Assembly (NCBI GenBank): GCA_043743785.1
Contig: JAYTVW010000167.1
Span: forward strand, 1-64,000
Length of the DNA: 64,000 bases
Direction of reading: 5' to 3'
Source of the DNA: JAQTNA01 sp043743785
GTDB taxonomy: Bacteria; Pseudomonadota; Gammaproteobacteria; Burkholderiales; Rhodocyclaceae
This document shows, piece by piece, positions 15,143 through 24,862 of the stretch. How positions within the stretch are numbered: the first letter of the stretch is position 1; each line of letters begins with the position of its first letter. The notes beneath the pieces are model-generated. The model ran no database searches, had not been told where the DNA came from, and was given only the letters and a program-made list of their open reading frames with translations. Both the position numbers and the translations under genes were made by a program.

Positions 15143-18100
15143 TTACGGATACTCGACGCGCACGCTCTCGGGCGTCAGCCATTCCTTGAGGCTGTCGATG
15201 AGGCTCTCGTCCAGGCGCACGCGCCAGGCTTCGCCGAAGCGCAGTTCACCTTCGGCTACGTCGTTCCGGTAGGTCAGCACCACCGGACAGGAGCCAGCAC
15301 GGAAGGGTTCCAGCATGTCCTTCAGGCGCCGCGCGGAGGCAAGGTCGCCGGTGTTCATGGCAATGCGCAACTGGCGTGCGAAGCGGCCCCTTGCTTCCGC
15401 CATGTTCATGATTTTCTCCGCCACCACCCGGAAGCCACCGGAAAAATCGTCCTTCTGCACCTTGCCTTCGATGATGAGAGGCTCGTCCACCACGATGCGG
15501 GCGCGCTCGGCCTCGTAAAGCTCGTTGAAGGCGGTCACTTCCACCTGGGCCGTGCCGTCATCCAGCAAGATGATGGCCATCTTGCCGCGGCGGGTCATCA
15601 TGGTGCGGGTGCTCACCACGATGCCGGCCAGCATCTGGTTGTCCCTTGAGGGTTCGAGCTTATCCAGGGTCTTCCTGAGGAAAGCCGAGATTTCCCGGCG
15701 ATAGCTGTTGTAGGGATGGCCGGACAGGTAGAAACCGATGGCCAGCTTCTCGTTCTGCAAGCGTTCCCGCTCACCCCAAGGCTTCACCACGCTGTACTCG
15801 GGGGCCATGGAACTGCCCTCCCCCGGGCCGCCCATGTCAAACAAGCCGCACTGCATGGCGTTGCGCCGGGACTGCTCCGCCGCCTCCAGGGCGGTGCTGA
15901 CGCTGGCGATAAGCTTGTGCCGGTCCGGTTCCAGGGTGTCGAAGGCGCCGCCCCGGATGAGGGCCTCAATGGTGCGGCGATTCACCTGCTGCTTGTCCAC
16001 CCGCAGGCAGAAATCGAAGAGATCGGTGAAGGGGCCGCCCTTGTCCCGCGCCGCCATGATGAGGTTCACCGCCTGCTCGCCGGTACCCTTCACGGCCCCG
16101 AGGCCGTAGCGCACGGTCTTGCGATCCACCGGCGCGAAGAAATATTCGGACTTATTGACGTCCGGCGGCAGCACGGTGAGGCCGTTGTTGAGGGCATCCA
16201 CATGGAAAATCTGCACCGTGTCCGTGTTGTCCATGTCGGAGGACAGGGAGGCGGCCATGAAGGCGGCCGTGTGATGGGCCTTCAGCCAGGCGGTGTGGTA
16301 GGTGACAACGGCGTAGGCAGCAGTATGGGACTTGTTGAAGCCATATTCCGCGAACATGGCCATGAGGTCGAAGAGCTTCTCCGCCAGGGCCGGGTCATAG
16401 CCCTTCAGCTTGGCGCCGGCGGCGATGGTGGCCCGGTGCTTGTCCATCTCCTCCTTTTTCTTTTTGCCCATGGCCCGGCGCAGCATGTCCGCGCCGCCCA
16501 GGGTATAGCCGCCGATGATCTGGGATATCTGCATCACCTGTTCCTGATACACGATCACGCCATAGGTGGGCGACAGGCAGGCCTGCAGATCCGGGTGGTA
16601 ATAGTCGATCTCCTGCTGGCCTTTCTTGCGCAGGATGAAGTCGTCCACCATGCCTGACCCCAGGGGGCCGGGACGATACAGGGCCAGCACGGCGATGATG
16701 TCCTCGAAGCGGTCCGGCTGCAGCTTGGCCAGGAGCTTCTTCATGCCCGAGCTTTCCAGCTGGAAGATGGCCGTGGTATTGGCGTCCTTCAGCACCTTGT
16801 AGGCCGCCGGATCGGTGAAGGGCAGGTCTTCCAGTCGGGTGGTGAAATTCGGATCCAGGCGTTTGATGTACTTCACCGCCAGGTCGATAATCGTCAGGTT
16901 TCGGAGGCCCAAGAAGTCGAACTTGACCAGGCCCACGGCCTCCACGTCGTCCTTGTCGAACTGGGACACGGGGGTGGCGCCATCGCCGTCGGCGATGTAG
17001 AGGGGGCAGAAGTCGGTGAGTTTGCCCGGCGCGATGAGCACGCCGCCGGCGTGCATGCCGACGTTACGGGTCAGACCCTCCAGGGGCGCGGCCAGGGCGA
17101 ACAAGGCCCGCACTTCTTCCTCGTTCTCTTCCCGCTCCTTGAGGATGGGTTCCGCCGCCAGGGCGTCCTTGAGGGACAGGGGCTTGTTGGCCTCCACCGG
17201 AATCAGCTTGGAGAGCTGGTCGCAGAAGTTGTAACCCATGTCCAGCACCCGGCCCACGTCCCGGATCACCGCCTTGGAGGCCATGGTACCGAAGGTGGCG
17301 ATCTGGGACACGGCGTCGGCGCCGTAGGTTTCCCGCACGTACTCGATGACCTGGTAGCGCTTGTCCTGGCAGAAATCCACGTCGAAGTCGGGCATGGACA
17401 CCCGCTCCGGGTTGAGGAAGCGCTCGAACAGCAGGGCGTAGGCCAGGGGGTCCAGATCCGTGATGCCCAGACTATAGGCCACCAGCGAACCAGCGCCGGA
17501 ACCCCGCCCCGGCCCCACCGGCACGCCATTTTTCTTGGCCCAGACGATGAAGTCCGCCACGATGAGGAAGTAGCCGGGAAAGCCCATCTGAATGATGGTG
17601 TCCGTCTCGAACTTCAGCCGCCCCTCGTAGATGGGCCAGGCCTCCGCCCGTTTCGCCTCATCCGGGTAGAGCTGGGCCATGCGCACCACCAGGCCCTTCT
17701 TCGCCTCCTCCACCATGAAATCGTCCAGGGTCATGCCCGGTGGTGTGGGGAACTGGGGCAGGAAGTTCTTGCCCAGCTGGATGGTCAGGTTGCAGCGCTT
17801 GGCGATCTCCACCGAATTGGCCAGGGCCTCCGGCAGGTCGGAAAACAGCGCGGCCATTTCCTCCCTGGACTTGAAATACTGCTCCTCGGTGAAATCCTTG
17901 GGCCGGCGCTTGTCCGCCACCACGTAGCCTTGAGCGATGCACACCCGAGCCTCGTGAGCCTTGAAATCCTCCCGCTGCATGAACTGGATCGGGTGGGTCG
18001 CCACCACCGGCAGGCCAAGCTTGCTGGCGAGCGCCACGGCCTGGCGCACATAGCTCTCCGCCCCCGGATGGCCAGCCCGCTGCACTTCGATGTAGAAGGC

Positions 18101-18595
18101 GCCCGGAAAGAGGGCCGCCCATTCCCGGGCCAGGCTGTCCGCCTGCTCCGGGTTGCCGTTCACGAAGGCCTGGCCGATTTCCCCCTTGAGGGCGCCGGAG
18201 AGCGCCAGCAGGCCCGCGCCACCGCCATCCGCCAGCCACGCCTTCTTCAGCTCGGCCCGCCCCCGGTACTTGTTGGTCAAGTAGGCCTTGCTGAGGAGTT
18301 CGCACAGGCGGCCGTAGCCGGCCCGGTCACGGCACAAGAGCAATAGCTGGAAGGGTTTATCCCGCTCCACCTCGTTCTGCAGCCAGACGTCGCAGCCGAT
18401 GACGGGCTTGATGCCCTTGCCCCGGGCCTCCTTGTAGAACTTGACCATGCCAAAGAGGTTGGCCAGATCGGACACCCCCAGAGCCGGCATGCCCTCGGTG
18501 ACGGCCCTGGCGACGGCATCGTCCAGCCGGGTGATGCCATCCACCACGGAGTATTCGGAATGGAGGCGGAGATGTACGAAATCAGGTAGCGACAT
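15143..18595 (-). CDS. dnaE: DNA polymerase III alpha subunit
   Basis: 1150 aa, normal for DnaE. The N-terminal PHP domain begins FVHLRLHSEYSVVDGI. The catalytic palm is recognisable by VGPGRGSGAGSLVAYSLGIT and MPDFDVDFCQD, which holds the catalytic aspartates. It continues with a helix-hairpin-helix, an OB fold (VEVTAFNELYE...) and the C-terminal tau-binding region. The start MSLPDFVHLRL was chosen over an upstream ATG because family members begin there; the ribosome site is weak (GAGG, 14 nt away). It is the replicative polymerase core. It follows the MCP gene divergently and ends at the cupin-side repeats. Confidence 0.97.
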   Translation of the reverse strand: MSLPDFVHLRLHSEYSVVDGITRLDDAVARAVTEGMPALGVSDLANLFGMVKFYKEARGKGIKPVIGCDVWLQNEVERDKPFQLLLLCRDRAGYGRLCELLSKAYLTNKYRGRAELKKAWLADGGGAGLLALSGALKGEIGQAFVNGNPEQADSLAREWAALFPGAFYIEVQRAGHPGAESYVRQAVALASKLGLPVVATHPIQFMQREDFKAHEARVCIAQGYVVADKRRPKDFTEEQYFKSREEMAALFSDLPEALANSVEIAKRCNLTIQLGKNFLPQFPTPPGMTLDDFMVEEAKKGLVVRMAQLYPDEAKRAEAWPIYEGRLKFETDTIIQMGFPGYFLIVADFIVWAKKNGVPVGPGRGSGAGSLVAYSLGITDLDPLAYALLFERFLNPERVSMPDFDVDFCQDKRYQVIEYVRETYGADAVSQIATFGTMASKAVIRDVGRVLDMGYNFCDQLSKLIPVEANKPLSLKDALAAEPILKEREENEEEVRALFALAAPLEGLTRNVGMHAGGVLIAPGKLTDFCPLYIADGDGATPVSQFDKDDVEAVGLVKFDFLGLRNLTIIDLAVKYIKRLDPNFTTRLEDLPFTDPAAYKVLKDANTTAIFQLESSGMKKLLAKLQPDRFEDIIAVLALYRPGPLGSGMVDDFILRKKGQQEIDYYHPDLQACLSPTYGVIVYQEQVMQISQIIGGYTLGGADMLRRAMGKKKKEEMDKHRATIAAGAKLKGYDPALAEKLFDLMAMFAEYGFNKSHTAAYAVVTYHTAWLKAHHTAAFMAASLSSDMDNTDTVQIFHVDALNNGLTVLPPDVNKSEYFFAPVDRKTVRYGLGAVKGTGEQAVNLIMAARDKGGPFTDLFDFCLRVDKQQVNRRTIEALIRGGAFDTLEPDRHKLIASVSTALEAAEQSRRNAMQCGLFDMGGPGEGSSMAPEYSVVKPWGERERLQNEKLAIGFYLSGHPYNSYRREISAFLRKTLDKLEPSRDNQMLAGIVVSTRTMMTRRGKMAIILLDDGTAQVEVTAFNELYEAERARIVVDEPLIIEGKVQKDDFSGGFRVVAEKIMNMAEARGRFARQLRIAMNTGDLASARRLKDMLEPFRAGSCPVVLTYRNDVAEGELRFGEAWRVRLDESLIDSLKEWLTPESVRVEYP

Positions 18596-18716
18596 GGGGC
18601 GGCATTTTACCTCTTCCCCAAGAGCACGCCGCGACGATCTAGCCACCCGTAGCCCTAAAGAATATAAGTATATTCGCCGTTAGTAATAGAACTATCGCAG
18701 CCAAAGGGGATGTCCC

Positions 18717-20381
18717 ATGCAACGAACTTCCGCTCAACGCCTGACGGTGGCGGTCCGCATCTATCTGCTGGCCGGCTTGTTTGGCCTGTTCATTGCCATT
18801 GCCATCATCATCGGCTGGCGCTCTGCGGGACTGGCGGCGGAAAGCTTGGCGGATGTGCATGACCACTCCGCCGTGCCCTTGGCACACCTGGGCAAGATCA
18901 ATGCCCTGATGCGCCTGAACGCCGAAGAAGTGCTGCGGGGCTTCCAGCACAACCCGGCGTATGAGTACGCCAAGCTCCACGACCATCCGGTGAGCGTCCA
19001 CGCCGACCGCCTCGACGCCAATCTGACGGAGATCGAGCGATTATGGCAGTTGTACGCCGCCACATCCTCCGGCCAGGAAGAACGTCAGCAGACCGAGGCC
19101 ATGGCGTCCCTGAGGATGGATTACGAGCGCCGCGTCATGCGTCCGGCGATAGACGCCCTGCGCCGTGGCGACTACGCCATCGGCAGCATCAAGGCCTTCC
19201 TGGACGGCAACCGTGCCCTCGGCCCGCAGACCATGAAGTCCCTGGAAAAGCTGATCCAGATCCAGGTGGATGACGCCCGCCACAGCTACGAGGAAGGCAT
19301 GGCCCGTTACCGCGCTATCGTATGGACCTACGGGGTGCTGGCCCTCTTTGGCGTGATCGGCGGCAGCCTGAGCGCCTGGTGGATCGCCCAGGGCGTGGCG
19401 GTCCCCCTGGCCCAGGCAGTCGCCGTGTCCCGGGCCATCGGCGACGGCGACCTGACTACCCCCATCCCGCCGCACCGCAATGACGAAACAGGTGACCTGC
19501 TGGAAGCCATGCATGCCATGCAAGGCTCCCTCATCGACATGCTGGGGGACATGCGGCAGAACGCCGACCAGCTCGGCACCACTGCCGCGGATCTCACCCG
19601 AAACGCCCGCCAGATGGCCGGGGCGGCGGAACGACAGAGTAGCGCCGCCAGCGCCATGGCAGCCTCCATGGAGGAAATGAGCGTCAGCATCGGCCAGGTC
19701 GCCGAACATGCCCATGAAGCCCAGCAGGCATCCGACGCGGCGCGGGACTCGGCCACGTCAGGCACCGAGGTGGTTCGCCAGGCCGCCGCCGGCATGGAAT
19801 CCATCTCCTGCACCGTCACCAACTCGGCTGCCGTGATCCAGTCCCTGGGACAGCGCTCCCGGGAAATCTCGACCATCCTCGCCACCATCAAGGAAATCGC
19901 CGACCAGACCAACCTCTTGGCCCTGAACGCCGCCATCGAGGCGGCCCGGGCCGGGGAACAGGGGCGCGGCTTTGCGGTGGTGGCGGATGAAGTACGCAAG
20001 CTGGCGGAGCGCACCAGCGTCGCCACTCGCGATATTGACGGTATGATCATCGGCATCCAGGACGAAACAGAGCGGGCAGTAAAAACCATGGACATGGGCG
20101 TAAGCCAGGCTGGAGAAGCCCGGGGGGCTGCCCACCAGGCGGCCACGGCCATCGAAGCCATCCGCCAGGATTCTGAAAGGGCCGTGCGGGAAGTGGACAG
20201 CATCACCGGAGCGCTGAAGGAACAAAGTGCCGCCAGCCAGGACACCGCGCGCCAGGTGGAGGGCGTAGCGCACATGGCCGAAAGCGCCAATGCCGCAGCC
20301 CGCGCCACTGCGGATTCTGCCCGGCACATGGAGGAAATGGCCGAAGCCATGAAACGCACCGTCGGACGCTTCCGCGTATAG
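18717..20381 (+). CDS. Methyl-accepting chemotaxis protein
   Basis: 554 aa. TM1 (residues about 15-37), a periplasmic four-helix-bundle sensor (about 38-200), TM2 (about 202-225), HAMP (VAVPLAQAVAVSRAIGDGDL), then a cytoplasmic signalling domain with the conserved hairpin tip EIADQTNLLALNAAIEAARA and GRGFAVVADEVRKLAERT. There is no C-terminal NWETF pentapeptide. It would report to CheA/CheW encoded elsewhere. AGGGGATG precedes the ATG. Ligand unknown. Confidence 0.96.
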   Translation: MQRTSAQRLTVAVRIYLLAGLFGLFIAIAIIIGWRSAGLAAESLADVHDHSAVPLAHLGKINALMRLNAEEVLRGFQHNPAYEYAKLHDHPVSVHADRLDANLTEIERLWQLYAATSSGQEERQQTEAMASLRMDYERRVMRPAIDALRRGDYAIGSIKAFLDGNRALGPQTMKSLEKLIQIQVDDARHSYEEGMARYRAIVWTYGVLALFGVIGGSLSAWWIAQGVAVPLAQAVAVSRAIGDGDLTTPIPPHRNDETGDLLEAMHAMQGSLIDMLGDMRQNADQLGTTAADLTRNARQMAGAAERQSSAASAMAASMEEMSVSIGQVAEHAHEAQQASDAARDSATSGTEVVRQAAAGMESISCTVTNSAAVIQSLGQRSREISTILATIKEIADQTNLLALNAAIEAARAGEQGRGFAVVADEVRKLAERTSVATRDIDGMIIGIQDETERAVKTMDMGVSQAGEARGAAHQAATAIEAIRQDSERAVREVDSITGALKEQSAASQDTARQVEGVAHMAESANAAARATADSARHMEEMAEAMKRTVGRFRV

Positions 20382-20406
20382 AACGTTCCAGCTTTCGGAA
20401 AGACGA

Positions 20407-20440
20407 AAAGGCCCGGAGAGTGCTTCCTCCGGGCCTTTTC
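20407..20440 (+). terminator. Terminator between mcp and the converging secreted-protein gene
   Basis: aaaaggcccggag...ctccgggcctttt forms a long GC stem with A and T tracts on both sides, so it can act in both directions. Confidence 0.88.
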
Positions 20441-20459
20441 CCTTTCACAACAAGCTTGT

Positions 20460-20882
20460 TCAGTGCTTGACGGCGTCCAGCCGGGCCTTGGCGATGGATG
20501 CCTTCATCTCGCGGTCGGCATCGTTGATCTTTTGGCGTTGCGCGTCGCTCAAGGGGGCATGCAGGGCCTTTTCCAGGGCCGGCACCACGGCGTAGCGAGG
20601 GTCGCCGGCACGCCAGTCATTGAGCTTGGGCAGCATACGCAGAATCTTGTCGGCGGAAACGCCGGAGATGGTGGCGGCTTCCCGGGCGAAGTGACGATGG
20701 GCCTTTCTCACCGCCGCGTGCAGGAAAGCCACCTGGGTGGGCGACTCGACGACGCCCGCAGGCGCGGGCACCGTCGCCGGCACCTGGGCTCGGGCAGGGG
20801 CATGGGTAAACAGGACGAGTCCGCCCGTAACGGCAAGCCCCGCCGCCAGCATGGCTACACGCCCGAAAACTCCAGTTCCCAT
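20460..20882 (-). CDS. Secreted/periplasmic hypothetical protein
   Basis: 140 aa. The start at 20882 (MGTGVFGRVAMLAAG) is preceded by AGAGGTGGGG. Residues 1-32 form a Sec signal peptide ending ...APARA-QV. The mature part is helical (VAFLHAAVRKAHRHFAREAA and RYAVVPALEKALHAPLSDAQ), with heptad-like spacing and no Cys. No known domain. The gene is minus strand, 34 bp after qor, and may be cotranscribed with it. Confidence 0.65.
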   Translation of the reverse strand: MGTGVFGRVAMLAAGLAVTGGLVLFTHAPARAQVPATVPAPAGVVESPTQVAFLHAAVRKAHRHFAREAATISGVSADKILRMLPKLNDWRAGDPRYAVVPALEKALHAPLSDAQRQKINDADREMKASIAKARLDAVKH

Positions 20883-20916
20883 TCCCCACCTCTGCGTTGT
20901 CCGAACATACTTAACG

Positions 20917-21891
20917 TCAGGGCAGCAAAACGGTTGACCCAGTGGTGCGACGTGCCTCCAAGTCCCGATGGGCCACCGCCGCATCCTGGAGGGCGTAGGT
21001 CTGGCCCACTTCGATCTTTACCTTGCCGGATTCGACCATCTGGAACAGTTCCGCCGCAGCGGCCACCAGATCCTCCCGTTTGGCCATGTAGGTCGCCAGC
21101 GTGGGCCGAGTGACGTACAGGGACCCCTTCGGCGCCAGGATGCCCAGGTCAAAGGGCGGTACCGGGCCGGAGGAACTGCCGAAGCTGACCAGCATGCCGA
21201 AGGGTGACAGACAATCCAGGGAGGCCATGAAAGTGTCCTTGCCGATGGAGTCATACACCACCGGAACGCCGGCCCCGCCGGTAATCTCCCGCAACCGCTC
21301 CATGAAGTTTTCCCGCGTATACACGATGGCATGGTCGCAACCATGGGCCCTGGCAAGTTCCGCCTTGGCATCCGACCCCACGGTGCCGATGACCGTGGCC
21401 CCCAGGGCCTTGGCCCACTGGCAGGCGATGAGGCCCACGCCCCCGGCGGCGGCATGGATCAGGATGGTGTCGCCGGCCTTCACCACGTAGGTGCGACGCA
21501 GCAAATACTGCACCGTGAGGCCCTGCAGCATCATGGCGGCGCCCTGCTGGAAGGACAGGGATTCGGGCAGCTTCACCAGGCGGTGGGCCGGCAGACAACG
21601 ACTTTGGGCATAGGCCCCCAGGGGGCCGCCCGCGTAGGCGACCCGGTCGCCGGGCGCCAGGTCGGCCACGCCCTCCCCCACCGCCTCAACGACGCCCGCG
21701 CCTTCCATGCCGATGCCGGAAGGTAGGGCCAGGGGATAAAGGCCGCTGCGATGGTAGACGTCAATAAAATTGAGGCCCACGGCATGCTGCCGAATCCGCG
21801 CTTCGCCCGGGGCGGGGGCGCCAACCGGAACCTCTTCCCAGCGCAGGACTTCGGGGCCGCCGGTCTGCTGAAAACGGATGGCGTGGTTCAT
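20917..21891 (-). CDS. NADPH:quinone oxidoreductase (QOR, zinc-independent MDR)
   Basis: 324 aa. Start MNHAIRFQQTGGPEVL with GAGGAGAC upstream. The medium-chain dehydrogenase fold has GLNFIDVYHRSGLYP near the N-terminus and the Rossmann motif AAAGGVGLIACQWAKALGA (residues about 148-166). Zinc ligands of alcohol dehydrogenases are missing, as in QOR/zeta-crystallin. It transfers hydride from NADPH to quinones. A repeat element lies upstream (21976-22093). Confidence 0.93.
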   Translation of the reverse strand: MNHAIRFQQTGGPEVLRWEEVPVGAPAPGEARIRQHAVGLNFIDVYHRSGLYPLALPSGIGMEGAGVVEAVGEGVADLAPGDRVAYAGGPLGAYAQSRCLPAHRLVKLPESLSFQQGAAMMLQGLTVQYLLRRTYVVKAGDTILIHAAAGGVGLIACQWAKALGATVIGTVGSDAKAELARAHGCDHAIVYTRENFMERLREITGGAGVPVVYDSIGKDTFMASLDCLSPFGMLVSFGSSSGPVPPFDLGILAPKGSLYVTRPTLATYMAKREDLVAAAAELFQMVESGKVKIEVGQTYALQDAAVAHRDLEARRTTGSTVLLP

Positions 21892-21975
21892 GTTCTTGTC
21901 TCCTCGTGTTTGGGGAGACGGAGCATAACCCGATTGGGGTGACATCGAGTGCGGGCGCGGGAAAAGCGAATCACT

Positions 21976-22093
21976 AAACGCCGAGGCGCCGAGACGCCGA
22001 GAAAACAAGACGGCGAAAGCGCTCCGAAGCAGGCCTGGCCAGAGCTTGCCACGGCATGTGTTCTTCTTGCCTTTCCTCGGCACCTCGGCGTTT
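21976..22093. repeat. Inverted-repeat element, CGCCGAG family, copy 1
   Basis: Left end aaacgccgaggcgccgagac...; right end is the approximate reverse complement (tcctcggcacctcggcgttt). 118 bp. Related copies lie at 25303-25434 and 30672-30793. It has MITE-like architecture without a gene. Confidence 0.75.
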
Positions 22094-22112
22094 CAAACAG
22101 ATTCTTGCCGGA

Positions 22113-23117
22113 TCAGGTCTCGTCGCGCGCCTCGGCCACATTTTCGACCTGGATGCCGACGACGCGATTACGGCCCAGGTGCTTGGCGCGATACAACTCC
22201 CGGTCGGCATGGCGCAACAGGCTTTCCGGGCTGTCCTCCCCGGCCGGCACAATGCTGGCGACCCCCAGGCTCAGGGTCACCACAGCGCCAATGCCCGGAC
22301 TGGCCCGGGGAATGCCCAGGGACTCCACGGCGGCACGGATGCGTTCCGCCACAACCTGGGCGCCCTCCAGATCCACGTTCGGCAGGACCACGCAGAACTC
22401 CTCGCCGCCGTAGCGGGCCACCAGATCCGCCGGCCGCCGAGCTTCCGCAGTCAACACCCGGGCCACGGCCCGCAGGCACTCGTCGCCCTGCTGATGGCCG
22501 AAGCTATCGTTGTAAAGCTTGAAATGATCCACGTCAGCCATGATGAGGGACACGGGCTGGGCATCCCGCAAGGCCCGGCTCCACGCATCCTTCATCACTT
22601 CGTCGAAGGCCCGGCGATTGGCAAGCCCGGTCAGGCTATCCCGGGAAACGAGCCGCAGCAGTTCCACCTGAGCCTCCTTCTGGGCCGTCATATCCCGCAG
22701 GGTTTCCACTACCGCCACCAGTTCACCCTCCTTGTCGTAGATGGGCCCGGCATCAATGGACAGGTAGAGGCGCGTGCCGACCTGGGGCATGACGCACCAG
22801 TTCTCGGCATGCCGGCCCCGGTCCAGGTGGGAGGCATCGTGATTGCGGTCATGGAACACGTAGAGAGTTTCGATCTCCTCGGTGCGGCCAAACACGACCA
22901 GATCGGCGAGGCACGGCCGCTCGGTTTCATAGAAGGCACGCCAATGTTCGCTGGTACCGAGCATGTCTGCGGATTTGAGACCCGTCAGGCGTTCGCAGGC
23001 TCGGTTCCAGATAATCACCCGGCCTGCCGCGTCCAGCACGAAAGTCGGCACCACCATGTGCTCCATCATGGCCACCGCAAAATTTCGGTCCAGCTCAGCT
23101 ATCTTTCCCGCGTTCAT
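22113..23117 (-). CDS. PAS-GGDEF diguanylate cyclase
   Basis: 334 aa. An N-terminal PAS sensor (residues about 18-150; VPTFVLDAAGRVIIWNRACE, then a PAC-like GPIYDKEGELVAVVETLRDM) is joined by a short helix to a GGDEF domain (about 165-325). The active-site loop is RYGGEEF, and an inhibitory I-site RPAD lies five residues before it, so product inhibition is likely. No transmembrane segment, so it is a soluble sensor. It makes c-di-GMP from GTP. Not in an obvious operon. Confidence 0.95.
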   Translation of the reverse strand: MNAGKIAELDRNFAVAMMEHMVVPTFVLDAAGRVIIWNRACERLTGLKSADMLGTSEHWRAFYETERPCLADLVVFGRTEEIETLYVFHDRNHDASHLDRGRHAENWCVMPQVGTRLYLSIDAGPIYDKEGELVAVVETLRDMTAQKEAQVELLRLVSRDSLTGLANRRAFDEVMKDAWSRALRDAQPVSLIMADVDHFKLYNDSFGHQQGDECLRAVARVLTAEARRPADLVARYGGEEFCVVLPNVDLEGAQVVAERIRAAVESLGIPRASPGIGAVVTLSLGVASIVPAGEDSPESLLRHADRELYRAKHLGRNRVVGIQVENVAEARDET

Positions 23118-23276
23118 GCCAGTCCCATCGCCAGATTCTTACAGATTGTCCATTTACGGCAACGGAAACAAAACATTGAGCACAAATCCCGGCGTGGGCC
23201 GCGCTGCGACAGCATGCCGCAGGCCCACATCCGCCCGGCCTGTTAGAATCGCCGCGTTTTCACGGCGACCACTCCC

Positions 23277-23384
23277 ATGCCAGGCCCTGCCCGCCACTTT
23301 CTTGCCCGCATCGACAGCCCCGCCCCCGTGCCGGAAGGACACCCTGCCGCCCGCACGCGGCGCCATGGCGTGGCCAGCAAGTGA
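23277..23384 (+). CDS. Possible leader ORF before tonB
   Basis: 35 codons (MPGPARHFLARIDSPAPVPE, then GHPAARTRRHGVASK) whose stop overlaps the tonB start region (AAGTGATG). Basic and Pro/Ala-rich, with no recognised family and no good ribosome site. Its only support is the tight overlap. Confidence 0.3.
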   Translation: MPGPARHFLARIDSPAPVPEGHPAARTRRHGVASK

Positions 23385-24037
23385 TGACCAAGCTTGGCGC
23401 GGGGGGAAAACGGGGGCTGGGCCTCTTCGCCCTGATCCTGCTCCTGCACGGCCTGCTGCTGGCCTGGCTGTCCGGCCTCGCACCCCGGCCGCCGGACGAA
23501 GCAGCGCGGCCCTTCAGCATGCGCATGGTCGCGGCTGAGTCCCTGCCCCGGGAAAAGCCCACGCCCCTGGCGAATCCACCGCCCCACAGGCCCAGCCCGG
23601 CAAAGCTTCGCCCGGCCACGTCGGCGCCGGTACTGGCTATCACCTCGCCCGCCCCGGCAGCGGCAGCCGCATTCAGCGTGCCAGTCCAGCCCGTGGCGGC
23701 ACCCATGGCGGCACCACAGGCAGCAGCGCCGGCACCAGCAGCCCCCGTGGCCGTCACAGCGGCCAGTTTCGATGCGGATTACCTGCATAATCCGAAGCCC
23801 GTCTATCCGGCCCTGTCCCGGCGCATGGGCGAGGAAGGCCGGGTGGTCTTGAAAGTCATGGTCCGGCCCGATGGCACGGCAGATACCATCGAGATTGCCA
23901 ACAGCAGCAGTTATCCGCGCCTGGACCAGGCCGCCCGGGACGCGGTGCAACACTGGCGCTTCGTCCCGGCCCGGCGGGGTGAAACCCCCGTCGCCGCCAG
24001 CGTGCGCGTGCCCTTGCTGTTCCGGCTGGAAGAATGA
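23381..24037 (+). CDS. tonB: TonB-type energy transducer
   Basis: 218 aa (GTG at 23381 or ATG at 23384). An N-terminal membrane anchor (residues 12-32, LGLFALILLLHGLLLAWLSG), a long Pro/Ala linker that spans the periplasm, and a C-terminal TonB domain with NPKPVYPALSRRMGEEGRVV and YPRLDQAARDAVQHWRF. With exbB and exbD downstream it forms the proton-motive-force transducer for TonB-dependent outer-membrane receptors. None of those receptors is encoded in the window. Confidence 0.95.
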   Translation: MMTKLGAGGKRGLGLFALILLLHGLLLAWLSGLAPRPPDEAARPFSMRMVAAESLPREKPTPLANPPPHRPSPAKLRPATSAPVLAITSPAPAAAAAFSVPVQPVAAPMAAPQAAAPAPAAPVAVTAASFDADYLHNPKPVYPALSRRMGEEGRVVLKVMVRPDGTADTIEIANSSSYPRLDQAARDAVQHWRFVPARRGETPVAASVRVPLLFRLEE

Positions 24038-24043
24038 TTGTTT

Positions 24044-24104
24044 TGTAGGAGCGGACCTTGTCCGCGCATGGGGCTTGGAATCGCGGACAGGGTCCGCTCC
24101 TACA
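24044..24104. repeat. REP-like palindrome between tonB and exbB
   Basis: tgtaggagcggaccttgtcc...ggacagggtccgctcctaca: two near-perfect inverted arms of about 23 bp. This is a dispersed REP type common in proteobacteria. In the mRNA it would form a strong hairpin that may change the tonB:exbB ratio. Confidence 0.8.
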
Positions 24105-24144
24105 CAAACCCCACAGAAAAAACCAAAGCTTTCTGGAGAAGCAC

Positions 24145-24861
24145 ATGCAATCACAACTCGGTCTGGTGAACTTCTGGGCCAACGGCGACGCGGTAAGCCA
24201 CCTGGTGGCCATCGCGCTGCTCTTCATGTCGGTGGCCAGCTGGAGCGTTATGGCCGGCAAGGTCTGGTCCGTGTGGCGCTGGCGCCGCTGCCATGAACAG
24301 GCCCTGGCCGGCTTCTGGGAAGCGCCGGACCTGTCCCAGGCGGTAGCGGGTATCTGCCGGACGGACGAAAGCGGCATCCTGGCGGGACTGGCCCAGGCGG
24401 CCGATCACGCAGCAAAAGCGCGGCCGGAACAGGGCATCGGCGCCGGCATTTCCAGCAGCGAGATCGTCACCCGGGCCTTGCGCAACCACATCACCCGCAC
24501 CCACGCCAGGATCGAGGGCGGCCTCACCTTTCTGGCCTCCGTGGGCTCCACGGCCCCCTTCATCGGCCTCTTCGGCACGGTGTGGGGCATCTACCACGCC
24601 CTCACCAACCTGGCAGGCTCCACCCAGGTGGTGCTGGACAAGGTGGCGGGTCCAGTCGGCGAAGCACTGATCATGACCGCCGCTGGACTCTTCGTCGCCA
24701 TCCCCGCCGTGCTGGCCTACAACGCCCTGACCCGGGCCAATCGCCTGGTGCTGGCGGAAATGGACGGCTTCGCCCATGACTTGCACACCTTCCTGTGCAC
24801 CGGCGGCCAGCGCCCCCAGGAAACCGCCCCGGCGCCGAAGCTGGCCAAGGTGGGGAGCTGA
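24145..24861 (+). CDS. exbB: ExbB/TolQ-type proton channel subunit
   Basis: 238 aa. Start MQSQLGLVNFWANGD with CTGGAGA. Three transmembrane segments (about 19-38, 128-150, 170-195). The MotA/TolQ/ExbB signature GGLTFLASVGSTAPFIGLFGTVWGI is present. Five such subunits surround an ExbD dimer and pass protons to energise TonB. exbD starts 1 bp after its stop, so the two are coupled. Confidence 0.96.
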   Translation: MQSQLGLVNFWANGDAVSHLVAIALLFMSVASWSVMAGKVWSVWRWRRCHEQALAGFWEAPDLSQAVAGICRTDESGILAGLAQAADHAAKARPEQGIGAGISSSEIVTRALRNHITRTHARIEGGLTFLASVGSTAPFIGLFGTVWGIYHALTNLAGSTQVVLDKVAGPVGEALIMTAAGLFVAIPAVLAYNALTRANRLVLAEMDGFAHDLHTFLCTGGQRPQETAPAPKLAKVGS

Positions 24862-24862
24862 T

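Noticed and set aside
17051..18346. 431-codon plus-strand ORF inside dnaE
   Set aside because: Shadow of the polymerase gene; Gly/His/Leu/Arg-rich and without motifs.
23243..24154. 303-codon minus-strand ORF opposite tonB
   Set aside because: tonB sense frame has an anchor, linker and TonB domain and lies in operon with exbB-exbD.
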